Assembly: GCA_027296385.1 (NCBI GenBank) | Contig: JAPUJD010000240.1 | Span: 1 to 9,858 of the forward strand | Direction: 5' to 3' | Source: Acidobacteriota bacterium | Lineage (GTDB): Bacteria > Acidobacteriota > Thermoanaerobaculia > Multivoradales > JAHEKO01 | Length of the DNA: 9,858 nt | In this document: piece by piece, positions 1 to 6,525 of the stretch | How the letters are laid out: each line of letters opens with the position of its first letter | Numbering within the stretch: position 1 is the stretch's first letter | The notes under the pieces: generated by a model | What the model saw: only the letters and a program-made list of their open reading frames with translations | Database searches by the model: none | What the model was told of the DNA's origin: nothing | Position numbers and translations under genes: made by a program

Positions 1-102
1 GCCCATGCCGCCGTAACGGTTCCAGCCGCGACTTCGATCGTGTAAAGTTCGCCTCCGCGCTCGCGCGCCCCGCGCGAAGTCGCCCTTCCCACAATCTGTT
101 CT

Positions 103-107
103 GGAGA
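103..107 (+). promoter_or_regulatory. Ribosome binding site of typA
   Basis: GGAGA sits four bases upstream of the typA ATG at 112, which fixes that start codon. I see no convincing promoter in the 102 bases before it. Confidence 0.6.
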
Positions 108-111
108 AGTC

Positions 112-1920
112 ATGGAAGCTTCCATACGCTCGGATCTGCGCAATCTCGCCATCATCGCCCACGTCGATCACGGCAAGACGACGCTGGTGGACGCGATGCT
201 GTGGCAAAGCGGCATCTTCCGGGATAACGAGCAGGTGCAAGAGCGGGTCATGGACTCGATCGACCTCGAGCGCGAGAAGGGCATCACCATCATGGCCAAG
301 AACACGGCCGTCCACTACGGCGACACCCGGATCAACATCGTCGACACGCCGGGCCACGCCGACTTCGGCGGTGAGGTCGAACGCACCCTCAAACTGGTCG
401 ACGGGGTGCTGCTGCTGGTCGACGCCAGCGAGGGCCCGCTGCCGCAGACCCGTTTCGTCCTGCGCAAGGCACTCGAGGCCGGGTTGCCGCCGATCGTCGT
501 CATCAACAAGATCGACCGGGCGGACGCCCGCATCCAGGAGGTCGTCAACGAGGTCTACGACCTCTTCATCGATCTCGATGCCACCGAGGAGCAGCTCGAC
601 TTCCCGGTTCTCTACTCGATCGCCCGCGACGGCATCTGCCGCACCGAGCCCGAAGGGGACAGTCAGACGCTGAAGCCGCTCTTCGACCAGATCCTGGAGA
701 CCGTTCCGGCGCCGCGCTTCGAGCCCGGCCACCCGCTGCAGATGCTCATCACGACACTCGGTCACGACGACTACGTCGGTCGCCTCGGCATCGGACGGAT
801 CTTCGAGGGCGAGATCGCCAAGGGGCAGCAGATCGCACGCTGCCGCCTCGACGGCACCGTCGAGAGTCTCAAGGTGACCCATCTCTACGGCTACGAGGGC
901 CTCGATCGCATCCCTATCGAGAGCGCTGGCCCGGGCGACATCGTCGCCGTCGCCGGCTTCGACGTGGTGGTGATCGGTGAGACGCTGAGCGACCTCGAGG
1001 ACCCGCGTCCGCTGCCGTCGATTCAGATCGACGAACCGACCCTGGCGATGGTGTTCTCGGTCAACGACTCGCCGAAGGCCGGCACCGAGGGCCGGCACGT
1101 GACCTCCAGCAAGCTGAGCGAGCGGCTGATCCGCGAGACCTGGACCAACGTCTCGATCCGAGTCGAGGAGGTCGAAGGAGGTCGCGGTTTCCTCGTCGCC
1201 GGCCGCGGCGAGCTCCAGCTCGCCATCTTGATCGAGATGATGCGCCGGGAAGGCTATGAGTTCTCGGTCGGCAAGCCCGAGGTGCTGACCCGGCGTGGCG
1301 AGGACGGCTCACTGCAGGAGCCGATCGAGCGCCTGATCATCGACTGTCCGGAAGAGTTCGTCGGCGCCGTGACCCAGAACCTAGGCCCGCGCCGCGGCCG
1401 CATGATGAGCATGACCAACCATGGCAGCGGGCGGGTGAAGATCGACTTCCTGGTGCCGGCACGCGGCCTGATCGGTTTCCGCACCCAGTTCCTGACCGAA
1501 ACCAAGGGCACCGGCATCATGAACCACCTGTTCGAGGAGTTCGGACCCTGGCAGGGCGATATCCCTCAGCGCACGACCGGGGCTCTCGTCGCCGACCGCG
1601 CCGGCAGGGCCACGCCCTTCGCCATCGAGCACCTTCAGCCGCGTGGCCTCTTCTTCATCTCGCCCAACGATCAGGTTTACGAAGGCATGATCGTCGGCGA
1701 GCACTCACGGCCGAGCGATCTCGACGTCAACATCACCAAGGAGAAGAAGCTCACCAACATGCGCGCCGCGGCAGCGGACGAGCTGGTTCGCCTCGTGCCT
1801 CCGACCCTGCTCAGCCTCGAGCAGGCGATCGAGTTCATCGCCGAGGACGAGCAGATAGAGGTCACGCCGAAGGCGTTTCGCTTGCGCAAGCGAATCCTCA
1901 AGGCCAACCAGCGCAAATAG
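112..1920 (+). CDS. typA: Ribosome-associated translational GTPase TypA/BipA
   Basis: A 602-residue protein, the normal length for the BipA/TypA family (about 600-615). BipA is an EF-G-like GTPase that binds the 70S ribosome and helps 50S subunit assembly and stress or cold adaptation in the cytoplasm. Visible motifs are the P-loop AHVDHGKTT (residues 16-24), the switch I region ending in EREKGITI (about 53-60), the G3 motif DTPGH (78-82), the G4 motif NKID (132-135) and a G5-like SIARDG near 169. These are followed by the beta-barrel domain II, EF-G III/V-like domains (VAGRGELQL; RGLIGFRTQF) and the BipA-specific C-terminal domain with NITKEKKLTNMR. The start is supported by GGAGA at 103-107, five bases before the ATG. 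It appears to be a single transcription unit: the downstream DUF4331 gene is separated by 73 bases containing an inverted repeat. No oddities seen. Identification is very secure. Confidence 0.97.
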   Translation: MEASIRSDLRNLAIIAHVDHGKTTLVDAMLWQSGIFRDNEQVQERVMDSIDLEREKGITIMAKNTAVHYGDTRINIVDTPGHADFGGEVERTLKLVDGVLLLVDASEGPLPQTRFVLRKALEAGLPPIVVINKIDRADARIQEVVNEVYDLFIDLDATEEQLDFPVLYSIARDGICRTEPEGDSQTLKPLFDQILETVPAPRFEPGHPLQMLITTLGHDDYVGRLGIGRIFEGEIAKGQQIARCRLDGTVESLKVTHLYGYEGLDRIPIESAGPGDIVAVAGFDVVVIGETLSDLEDPRPLPSIQIDEPTLAMVFSVNDSPKAGTEGRHVTSSKLSERLIRETWTNVSIRVEEVEGGRGFLVAGRGELQLAILIEMMRREGYEFSVGKPEVLTRRGEDGSLQEPIERLIIDCPEEFVGAVTQNLGPRRGRMMSMTNHGSGRVKIDFLVPARGLIGFRTQFLTETKGTGIMNHLFEEFGPWQGDIPQRTTGALVADRAGRATPFAIEHLQPRGLFFISPNDQVYEGMIVGEHSRPSDLDVNITKEKKLTNMRAAAADELVRLVPPTLLSLEQAIEFIAEDEQIEVTPKAFRLRKRILKANQRK

Positions 1921-1951
1921 CATCATCTGATCGCGCATCGACTCCGTAGTC

Positions 1952-1976
1952 CTGGTGAAGTCCACGAACTCACCAG
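1952..1976. repeat. Perfect 7-bp inverted repeat between typA and the DUF4331 gene
   Basis: CTGGTGA (1952-1958) and TCACCAG (1970-1976) are exact reverse complements separated by 11 bases. The element lies in the 73-base gap after the typA stop and ends five bases before the Shine-Dalgarno of the DUF4331 gene. It could be a weak typA terminator, although no T-run follows (only TCTTC). It could also be a dyad operator for the downstream gene, or a 5'-UTR hairpin that affects translation. The symmetry is seen directly; the role is inference. Confidence 0.5.
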
Positions 1977-1981
1977 TCTTC

Positions 1982-1986
1982 AGGAG
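1982..1986 (+). promoter_or_regulatory. Ribosome binding site of the DUF4331 gene, deciding the start
   Basis: AGGAG, seven bases before the ATG at 1994. It favours this start over the upstream in-frame GTG at 1955. Confidence 0.65.
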
Positions 1987-1993
1987 AACCCGT

Positions 1994-3436
1994 ATGCGCA
2001 ATCGATCGATTACCCTCACCCTGCTCGCGGCCGCGATCGCCTTGGCGGTCCCGCCCGCTGGGGCCTCGAGCCACCGCGAAGCTCCGGCGATTTTGCGAAC
2101 CCCGCAGGTCGACGCCACGGACTTCTACATCTTCCGTAGCTACGAGCCCGGGCGCGAGGACTTCGTCACCTTGATCGCCAACTACATTCCGCTGCAGGAC
2201 CCCTACGGTGGGCCGAACTACTTTCCGCTCGACCCCGACGCGAGCTATCGCATCCACATCGACAACAGCGGCGACGGCAAGCCTGACTTGACCTTCGACT
2301 TCCGCGTCACCAATACCCTGCGCGACATTCAACTCGAGGTCGGCGACGAGTCCGTCTCGATACCGCTGCGCAACATCGGCCAGATCTCCTCCGACCCGGC
2401 GTCACAGGACAATCTCAACGTGCTCGAGTCGTACACCGTGCGCCTGACCCACCGCGGCGGCGCCAACGGCCTATTGAGGAACGTCGACTCGGGCAGCACC
2501 CGCCTCGGCAAGCCGATGGACAACATCGGCCGCAAGTCGTTCCCCGACTACGCGAGCTACGCCGAGCAGTTCATTCACCGGGTCGAGATCCCGGGTTGCG
2601 CCAACGGCCGGGTCTTCGTCGGCCAGCGCAAGGATTCCTTCGTCGTCAACCTGGGCGAGATCTTCGATCTCGTCAATCTGCGCCATCCGGTCGGTGGTCA
2701 AAACGCCGAGTCGGACGATCTCGCGGACAAGAACATAACCTCCCTCGTGCTCGAGGTGCCGACCGAGTGCCTGACCGGCGGCGGCACCGACATCCTCGGA
2801 GCCTGGACCACCGCCCACCTTCCGCGCCGCCGAACGGTGCGCAACAACCCGAGCTTCGAGCGCCCCGAGGACACGAGCGGCGGGCTGCCGCAGGTCTCGC
2901 GTCTCGGCATGCCCCTGGTCAACGAGCTCGTCATCGGGCTGAAGGACAAGAACCGCTTCAACGCCAGCTCGCCGGCCAACGACGGCCGCTTCGCGACCTA
3001 CGTCACCAACCCTACCCTGCCGGAGATCCTGGAGATCCTCTTCGGGGTCGAGGCGCCGAACAACTTCCCGCGCCTGGACCTGCTGGCGACCTTCATCACC
3101 GGCATCCCCGGCCTCAACGAGTTCGGCTTCGGTGAGATGCAACGCCTCAACGTGACCATCCCGCCGACCCGCAAAGCACGGCAGGAGCGCCTGGGGGTCA
3201 TCGCCGGCGACAACGCCGGTTTCCCCAACGGCCGGCGACCGGGAGACGATGTGGTCGACGTCGAGCTCCGCGTCGTCATGGGCCTACTCTGCCACGCTTT
3301 CCCCGGCTTGTTGTGTGATCCCACCGACGCACCTTCGGGCACCTTGCCCTTCACCGACGGAGCGCGCCAAAGCGCCCGCCAGTTCGCCGAGGCCTTCCCC
3401 TACCTCAGGCCGCCGATCCCCGGATCTCCCAACTAG
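1994..3436 (+). CDS. Exported DUF4331 family protein (SHREAP type)
   Basis: A 480-residue secreted protein of the DUF4331 family, whose biochemical function is not established. An N-terminal Sec signal peptide (MRNRS, hydrophobic stretch about 6-20, likely cleavage near AGA/SS around 24) leads straight into the family hallmark SSHREAP (25-31). Then come the ATDFYIF motif (41-47) and a polar HIDNSGDGKPDLTFDF segment (88-103). The family's C-terminal signatures VSRLGMPLVNELVI and FPYLRPPIPG are also present, so the domain looks full length. Four cysteines (202, 259, 433, 441) could form two disulfides after export. I chose the ATG at 1994 because AGGAG lies at 1982-1986 and the signal peptide begins there. 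A GTG at 1955 would add 13 polar residues before the signal and would span the inverted repeat. It is the first gene of a cassette with a DUF4198 protein and an ECF sigma/anti-sigma pair, so it may be a target of that sigma factor (inference). Confidence 0.9.
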   Translation: MRNRSITLTLLAAAIALAVPPAGASSHREAPAILRTPQVDATDFYIFRSYEPGREDFVTLIANYIPLQDPYGGPNYFPLDPDASYRIHIDNSGDGKPDLTFDFRVTNTLRDIQLEVGDESVSIPLRNIGQISSDPASQDNLNVLESYTVRLTHRGGANGLLRNVDSGSTRLGKPMDNIGRKSFPDYASYAEQFIHRVEIPGCANGRVFVGQRKDSFVVNLGEIFDLVNLRHPVGGQNAESDDLADKNITSLVLEVPTECLTGGGTDILGAWTTAHLPRRRTVRNNPSFERPEDTSGGLPQVSRLGMPLVNELVIGLKDKNRFNASSPANDGRFATYVTNPTLPEILEILFGVEAPNNFPRLDLLATFITGIPGLNEFGFGEMQRLNVTIPPTRKARQERLGVIAGDNAGFPNGRRPGDDVVDVELRVVMGLLCHAFPGLLCDPTDAPSGTLPFTDGARQSARQFAEAFPYLRPPIPGSPN

Positions 3437-3447
3437 TCGGCGCCGTT

Positions 3448-3475
3448 CGCCGGGCGGGCTGACGCTCGCCCGGCG
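3448..3475 (+). terminator. Strong GC hairpin between the DUF4331 and DUF4198 genes
   Basis: A 12-base-pair stem (3448-3459 with 3464-3475, one G-T/U wobble at 3457/3466) closes on a TGAC tetraloop, 11 bases after the DUF4331 stop. The stem is almost all G and C, but the downstream bases (GGCACTTTCC) have no true T-run. It may therefore be an intrinsic terminator of the T-poor kind, an attenuator, or an mRNA-stabilising 3' hairpin that sets the DUF4331 to DUF4198 expression ratio. The structure is evident from the bases; the function is inferred. Confidence 0.6.
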
Positions 3476-3506
3476 GCACTTTCCATCCCCAAGACCACCT
3501 GACCTC

Positions 3507-3511
3507 AGGAG
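3507..3511 (+). promoter_or_regulatory. Ribosome binding site of the DUF4198 gene
   Basis: AGGAG, five bases before the ATG at 3517. It is part of a short palindrome, CCTGACCTCAGG (3498-3509), which could pair as CCTG/CAGG with a four-base loop and partly mask the site. That possibility is weak. Confidence 0.55.
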
Positions 3512-3516
3512 ACTCG

Positions 3517-4317
3517 ATGACACCGTTCCGTTGGCTGCTTGCGATGGCCATCCTCGCAGTCTGTGGTCCGCTCTCGGCCCACGATTTCTGGATCCAGCCC
3601 TCCGCCTTCGATGCCGCGGTCGGCGCCCCTATCGCTCTGCGCCTGATGGTGGGCGAGGACTTCACGGGCGAGAGTCTCGCTCCGCCGGCTCGTTCGATCA
3701 TCCGCTTCGACGCTCACGACGACCTGGGCCGTCGGCCGGTCACGGGTCTATCGGGCGTCGACCCCGCCGGACTCATATCCGGCCGACGGCAGGGACTCCT
3801 CACCGTCAGCTACCAGAGCCGCCCCTCATTCATCGAGCTAGCGGCCGAGCCGTTCGAGCACTACCTGCGCGAAGAAGGTCTCGAGCACGTGATCGCAATG
3901 CGGGTACGGCGCGGCGAATCGGCGGCACCGGGCCGCGAGCTCTTCTCCCGGTCTGCCAAGTCCCTGATCACCATCGAGGATGGCGGCGAGGCGACAGCCG
4001 GCGCTCCGGCGCTGGGGCTAGCGCTCGAGTTCCTGTCCGCCCACGCCGAGACCCCCGTCGCGGGCTCGCCCTTCGAGCTCGAACTCCTCTTTCGCGGCCA
4101 GCCTGTTGCCGACGTCCTGGTCGTCGCCATGCCGAAGGCCGACCCGAGCAGTAGCCAGCGTCTCCGCACCGACTCCGAAGGACGCGTGAGGGTCGATCTC
4201 ACCCTACCCGGACCGTGGTTGCTGAAGGCCGTTCACATGCTCCCGACACCCCCGTCCACCGCAGCGCAATGGGAGAGCTGGTGGGCTTCATTGACACTCT
4301 CGATTCCTGCCAGTTAG
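3517..4317 (+). CDS. Exported DUF4198 family protein
   Basis: A 266-residue protein that matches the DUF4198 pattern. A signal peptide (hydrophobic core about 5-20, cleavage likely after PLSA at 21) is followed directly by the family's mature N-terminus HDFWIQPS (22-29). The middle segment has the typical RELFSRSAKSLI (140-151). The C-terminal half resembles a small beta domain with FRGQPVADVLVVA (192-204), then DSEGRVRVDL (219-228) and GPWLLKAVHM (232-241), as in family members. Some relatives are annotated as nickel/cobalt-uptake-linked periplasmic proteins, but that role is not demonstrated here and no transporter genes are nearby. The start is set by AGGAG at 3507-3511. The reading frame ends at a TAG before two tandem hairpins and the sigma gene. 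The product is probably periplasmic and co-expressed with the DUF4331 protein, 80 bases upstream. Confidence 0.86.
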   Translation: MTPFRWLLAMAILAVCGPLSAHDFWIQPSAFDAAVGAPIALRLMVGEDFTGESLAPPARSIIRFDAHDDLGRRPVTGLSGVDPAGLISGRRQGLLTVSYQSRPSFIELAAEPFEHYLREEGLEHVIAMRVRRGESAAPGRELFSRSAKSLITIEDGGEATAGAPALGLALEFLSAHAETPVAGSPFELELLFRGQPVADVLVVAMPKADPSSSQRLRTDSEGRVRVDLTLPGPWLLKAVHMLPTPPSTAAQWESWWASLTLSIPAS

Positions 4318-4335
4318 GGTTCATCGCAGCTCCAG

Positions 4336-4354
4336 AGCGAGAACAGGTCTCGCT
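4336..4354 (+). repeat. Hairpin 1 of a tandem pair before the sigma gene
   Basis: AGCGAGA (4336-4342) and TCTCGCT (4348-4354) are perfect complements around a five-base loop, 18 bases after the DUF4198 stop. It is immediately followed by a second, stronger hairpin. It may act in attenuation, RNA processing or protection of the upstream mRNA (inference). Confidence 0.5.
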
Positions 4355-4357
4355 ACT

Positions 4358-4377
4358 CCGCTCCGTGACCGGAGCGG
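4358..4377 (+). terminator. Hairpin 2 of the tandem pair: possible attenuator before the sigma gene
   Basis: CCGCTCCG (4358-4365) pairs perfectly with CGGAGCGG (4370-4377) around a TGAC tetraloop. The same loop sequence occurs in the hairpin at 3448-3475. It ends 11 bases before the proposed sigma start at 4389. No T-run follows, so classic intrinsic termination is not assured. Partial termination, mRNA processing, or reduced ribosome access to the sigma start are all possible. Confidence 0.5.
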
Positions 4378-4388
4378 CCCGCGCTCGA

Positions 4389-4958
4389 ATGTTCACCTCG
4401 AATCGCAGCGAAGTCGACCTCGTCGATCGCGTCGCCCGAGGCGACGGCGAAGCTTTCGCCACACTCTTCGACTGCCATTCTCCCACCGTGTTCGGCATGT
4501 TGATCCAGCTCCTCAAACGCCGCGAGCTAGCCGAGGAGGTGCTGCAGGAGACCTTCATGCAGGCCTGGTCGCAGGCCGATCGATACCGCTCGGAACGCGC
4601 TACCGTCTGCGGCTGGCTGCTGATGCTGGCGCGTTCGCGCGCGCTCGATCATCTGCGCTCGAGCCGAGCACGCGATCAGAGGGAGGACCGCCTGGGGGCC
4701 GACCCGGCCAGCCTCAGAGTGGAAGAGCCGGTGGGCACCGGGAACTTGGAAACCCTCGAGCGTCAACGTCACGTCCTCAACGCCCTCGCCGCCCTCGGCG
4801 AGGACCAGCGGCGTTGCCTCGAACTGTCCTTCTTCGAGGGCCTGTCGCACACTCAGATAGCCGAGCGACTCGATCAACCGCTCGGAACCGTAAAATCGAG
4901 GATTCTCAGCGCCATGCGCAAGCTCCGGCCGGCGCTCGCCACCCTCCACCCACAATGA
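4389..4958 (+). CDS. ECF (extracytoplasmic function) RNA polymerase sigma factor
   Basis: From the ATG at 4389 this is a 189-residue ECF sigma factor, the normal family size. Region 2 begins with DLVDRVARGDGEAF, continues through AEEVLQETFMQAW (region 2.2, the core RNA polymerase contact) and ends with WLLMLARSRALDHLR (region 2.4, -10 recognition). A variable linker follows. Region 4 carries LSFFEGLSHTQIAERLDQPLGTVKSRI, the helix-turn-helix that reads the -35 element. It resembles SigK-like ECF factors paired with RskA anti-sigma factors, and the next gene is exactly such a protein. The frame stays open upstream (ATG at 4269 and 4215). Those starts would overlap the DUF4198 gene, run through both hairpins and add residues the family lacks. 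The Shine-Dalgarno at 4389 is poor (GGAG at 4372 region, about 14 bases away), so the exact start is uncertain; GTG at 4365 is an alternative. Confidence 0.9.
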   Translation: MFTSNRSEVDLVDRVARGDGEAFATLFDCHSPTVFGMLIQLLKRRELAEEVLQETFMQAWSQADRYRSERATVCGWLLMLARSRALDHLRSSRARDQREDRLGADPASLRVEEPVGTGNLETLERQRHVLNALAALGEDQRRCLELSFFEGLSHTQIAERLDQPLGTVKSRILSAMRKLRPALATLHPQ

Positions 4959-5770
4959 CCGACGAACACCAGCCCTATCTCGACTCGATTCCCGCCTACG
5001 TGCTGGGCGCGCTCGGCCCCGCCGAGACCGCAGAGCTCGAGCGGCACCTCGAGACCGTCTGCGCTACCTGCAACGCCGAGATGAAGCGGTGCACTCGAGA
5101 CCTCGAAGCGCTGGCGGCGGCCAATCCCCCGGTGACGCCCTCGGAGACGACTCGCGCGCGGCTGCTGGCTCGCGTCGAGCAGGCCAGCAAGATGAGGACT
5201 CAGCCCGTGCTTCCGCCACCGCGCCGCAGGGTGCCGTGGCTGCCGCTGGCTGCGGCGGCGATGCTGGCGCTCCTGGTCTGGAGCGGCTGGACGCAGATCG
5301 ACCTACGCCGAAAGGTCGACAAGCTGGCGGCTGAGCTGAGCCTTGACGCCGCCGAGCTGGCCCGCGTGCGCAGCGATCTCGACGTCGCCCGGCGTAGGCT
5401 CGATCGCTGGGCTCTGGCCAGCCGGATTCTCGCCGCGCCGGGCCTGGAGACCGTTCGGCTGGCCGGCCTGGAGGCGGCTCCCGAGGCGTCAGGCCAGGCG
5501 CTCGTCGCAAGCGCCGACGGCAAGGCCGTCTTCTCCGCCTCGAACCTCGCGCCGCCCGGACCCGACAAGACCTACCAGCTCTGGCTCATCGTCGCCGGTC
5601 AACCGGTCTCGGCGGGCCTGCTCGAGGTCGATGAGGCCGGCGGGGCCTCGCTGGTCATCGAATCTCTCGATGACCCCTCGGCAATCGAGGCCTGGGCGGT
5701 GACGCTCGAGCCCGCCGGGGGCGTGCAGCAGCCCACCGGACCCATGGTACTGCTGGGCGCAACGGCATAG
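4955..5770 (+). CDS. Membrane-anchored RskA-like anti-sigma factor
   Basis: A 271-residue protein starting at an ATG that overlaps the sigma stop as ATGA, with no Shine-Dalgarno, so it is probably translated by coupling to the sigma gene. Order of parts: a cytosolic anti-sigma domain (about 1-75; PYLDSIPAYVLGALGPAE, then RHLETVCATC with His31, Cys36, Cys39); one transmembrane helix (about 93-112, after a PPPRRR positive patch); a heptad-like, probably coiled-coil stalk (about 115-153); and a C-terminal anti-sigma-K (RskA_C) domain (about 163-270, with KTYQLWLIV and the final GPMVLLGAT). It is predicted to hold the neighbouring ECF sigma factor at the inner face of the membrane and release it on an envelope signal, usually through regulated proteolysis in this family. 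The His-Cys spacing is Hx4CxxC rather than the usual Hx3CxxC. A start at 4814 is rejected because it would lie deep inside the sigma gene. Confidence 0.9.
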   Translation: MTDEHQPYLDSIPAYVLGALGPAETAELERHLETVCATCNAEMKRCTRDLEALAAANPPVTPSETTRARLLARVEQASKMRTQPVLPPPRRRVPWLPLAAAAMLALLVWSGWTQIDLRRKVDKLAAELSLDAAELARVRSDLDVARRRLDRWALASRILAAPGLETVRLAGLEAAPEASGQALVASADGKAVFSASNLAPPGPDKTYQLWLIVAGQPVSAGLLEVDEAGGASLVIESLDDPSAIEAWAVTLEPAGGVQQPTGPMVLLGATA

Positions 5771-5829
5771 TGGGTAGCGAACTTGCCGCACGGGACACTA
5801 GCAAGCCGTCACACCGGTAGCGGTCGAGC
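5771..5829. other. Convergent intergenic gap with no clear terminator
   Basis: These 59 bases lie between the stops of the anti-sigma gene and the minus-strand exported-protein gene. A terminator is expected here, but I find only weak dyads: CTTGC/GCAAG at 5782-5786/5801-5805 with a 14-base loop, and ACCG/CGGT near 5813-5824. None is followed by a T-run. Confidence 0.4.
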
Positions 5830-6459
5830 TCAATTCCGCGATGCCACCCGGAAGTAGAGACTCTCGAAGCTGAACGGATCCTTTGAGCCCTTGCGGTAGA
5901 GCTCGACGGTGACGAAGAGTTTGTCGCCTCGTTCCCCGATCTCGAAAATCTCGACCTCCTTGCCGGCCGGCCCGCCGGTCGTCTTGACGATCAACCGATC
6001 GCTGCTCTTCCAGCTCGCCTGCACCTCGACTCTCCCCGCCGGGCGCGTCTCCGCGACCTTCTTGCCATCGACCCTGAAGACCCGCTGGCGATCGTCCCAG
6101 TAGATGAGGGTCAGAAGCTCATCCCTGTAGGCGAAGGTCAGTACTTCCGCACCGGCGGTGAGCGCGTCCACCCGCTCCTCCAGGCTCGGGTCCAGAGAGT
6201 TCTCGCCGCCGCCACGGTCCGAGCGCCCCCGGCCGGCAGAACGCCGCCGCGCCTGGCGCAGCAGGCGCCTCGGATCCTCGCTGACGTTCCTGTCGAGTCG
6301 CCACACCCCGACCAGCGCTCGCAGCCCGGCTTGCTTGTCGCCGGCCACCACCTCCGCCGGGACGAGGGCCAGCAAGAGAGCGATCAGCCCCACCGCCGCC
6401 GCGAGTCGCGTCGACGCCTGCAACCTCAACCACCGCCTCGGCACCTTCACACGCTCCAT
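5830..6459 (-). CDS. Small exported protein of unknown function
   Basis: A 209-residue protein I cannot place in a named family with confidence. The N-terminus has positive residues (MERVKVPRRW) and a hydrophobic stretch (about 19-36) ending in VVAGDKQ, consistent with a signal peptide or a single anchor. The mature part opens with LVGVWRLDRNVSEDP (49-63), an opening seen in small secreted beta-rich proteins. Then comes a very basic Arg/Gly-rich linker (about 64-88) and a run of alternating hydrophobic/polar beta-like strands (LTFAYRDELLTLIYWDD, RLIVKTTGG, KLFVTVELYRK). A lipocalin-like or other small barrel fold is only a guess. The start is set by an excellent GGAGGTGG (6471-6464), with GGAGG seven bases before the ATG; the same frame extends further upstream but into the divergent fusion gene. 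It is convergent with the anti-sigma gene (59-base gap) and divergent from the kinase-phospholyase gene. Confidence 0.8.
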   Translation of the reverse strand: MERVKVPRRWLRLQASTRLAAAVGLIALLLALVPAEVVAGDKQAGLRALVGVWRLDRNVSEDPRRLLRQARRRSAGRGRSDRGGGENSLDPSLEERVDALTAGAEVLTFAYRDELLTLIYWDDRQRVFRVDGKKVAETRPAGRVEVQASWKSSDRLIVKTTGGPAGKEVEIFEIGERGDKLFVTVELYRKGSKDPFSFESLYFRVASRN

Positions 6460-6525
6460 CCGACCACCTCCGTTCGTGCCTCGACAATACGTCAAGATCC
6501 GGGTGAGCGAGTCTGAGCGGCTAAG
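6460..6525. promoter_or_regulatory. Divergent intergenic region, presumed two-way promoter
   Basis: These 66 bases separate the minus-strand exported-protein gene from the plus-strand kinase-phospholyase gene, so promoters for both should lie here or overlap the gene ends. I see a TTGACG on the minus strand (6494-6489) but no good -10 partner at the right distance, and no clear sigma-70 pair on the plus strand. The promoter call rests on gene orientation only. Confidence 0.35.
6464..6471 (-). promoter_or_regulatory. Strong ribosome binding site fixing the start of the small exported protein
   Basis: On the minus strand GGAGGTGG precedes the ATG at 6459. It is the best Shine-Dalgarno in the window and shows that the open frame reaching to 7095 is not the real gene start. 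Confidence 0.7.

Noticed and set aside
1..111. Possible gene ends at the left edge: a plus-strand frame ending at TAA 43-45 and an open minus-strand frame starting at 113.
   Set aside because: Both are short, lack recognisable motifs and are expected by chance in GC-rich DNA. The minus one would start inside the typA start region without a good ribosome site.
2471..3142. 223-codon open frame on the minus strand.
   Set aside because: Opposite the DUF4331 gene, with Val/Asp/Arg-rich composition and no motifs. A shadow of codon bias.
3483..3488. CCATCC upstream of the DUF4198 gene, resembling the -35 element reported for mycobacterial SigK promoters.
   Set aside because: No fitting -10 element at 16-17 bases, and a six-base match is not evidence on its own in this composition.
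3249..4154. 301-codon plus-strand frame overlapping the DUF4331 end and most of the DUF4198 gene.
   Set aside because: Arg/Pro/Ser-rich translation with no domain. It contradicts two well-supported genes with signal peptides and ribosome sites.
4215..4388. Longer sigma factor starting at 4215 or 4269.
   Set aside because: Overlaps the DUF4198 gene and reads through two perfect hairpins. The added residues precede the usual start of region 2 and look unlike ECF factors. Not excluded outright.
4814..4954. Longer anti-sigma factor starting at 4814.
   Set aside because: It would add 47 basic, low-complexity residues encoded inside sigma region 4. The ATGA overlap at 4955 is the natural start.
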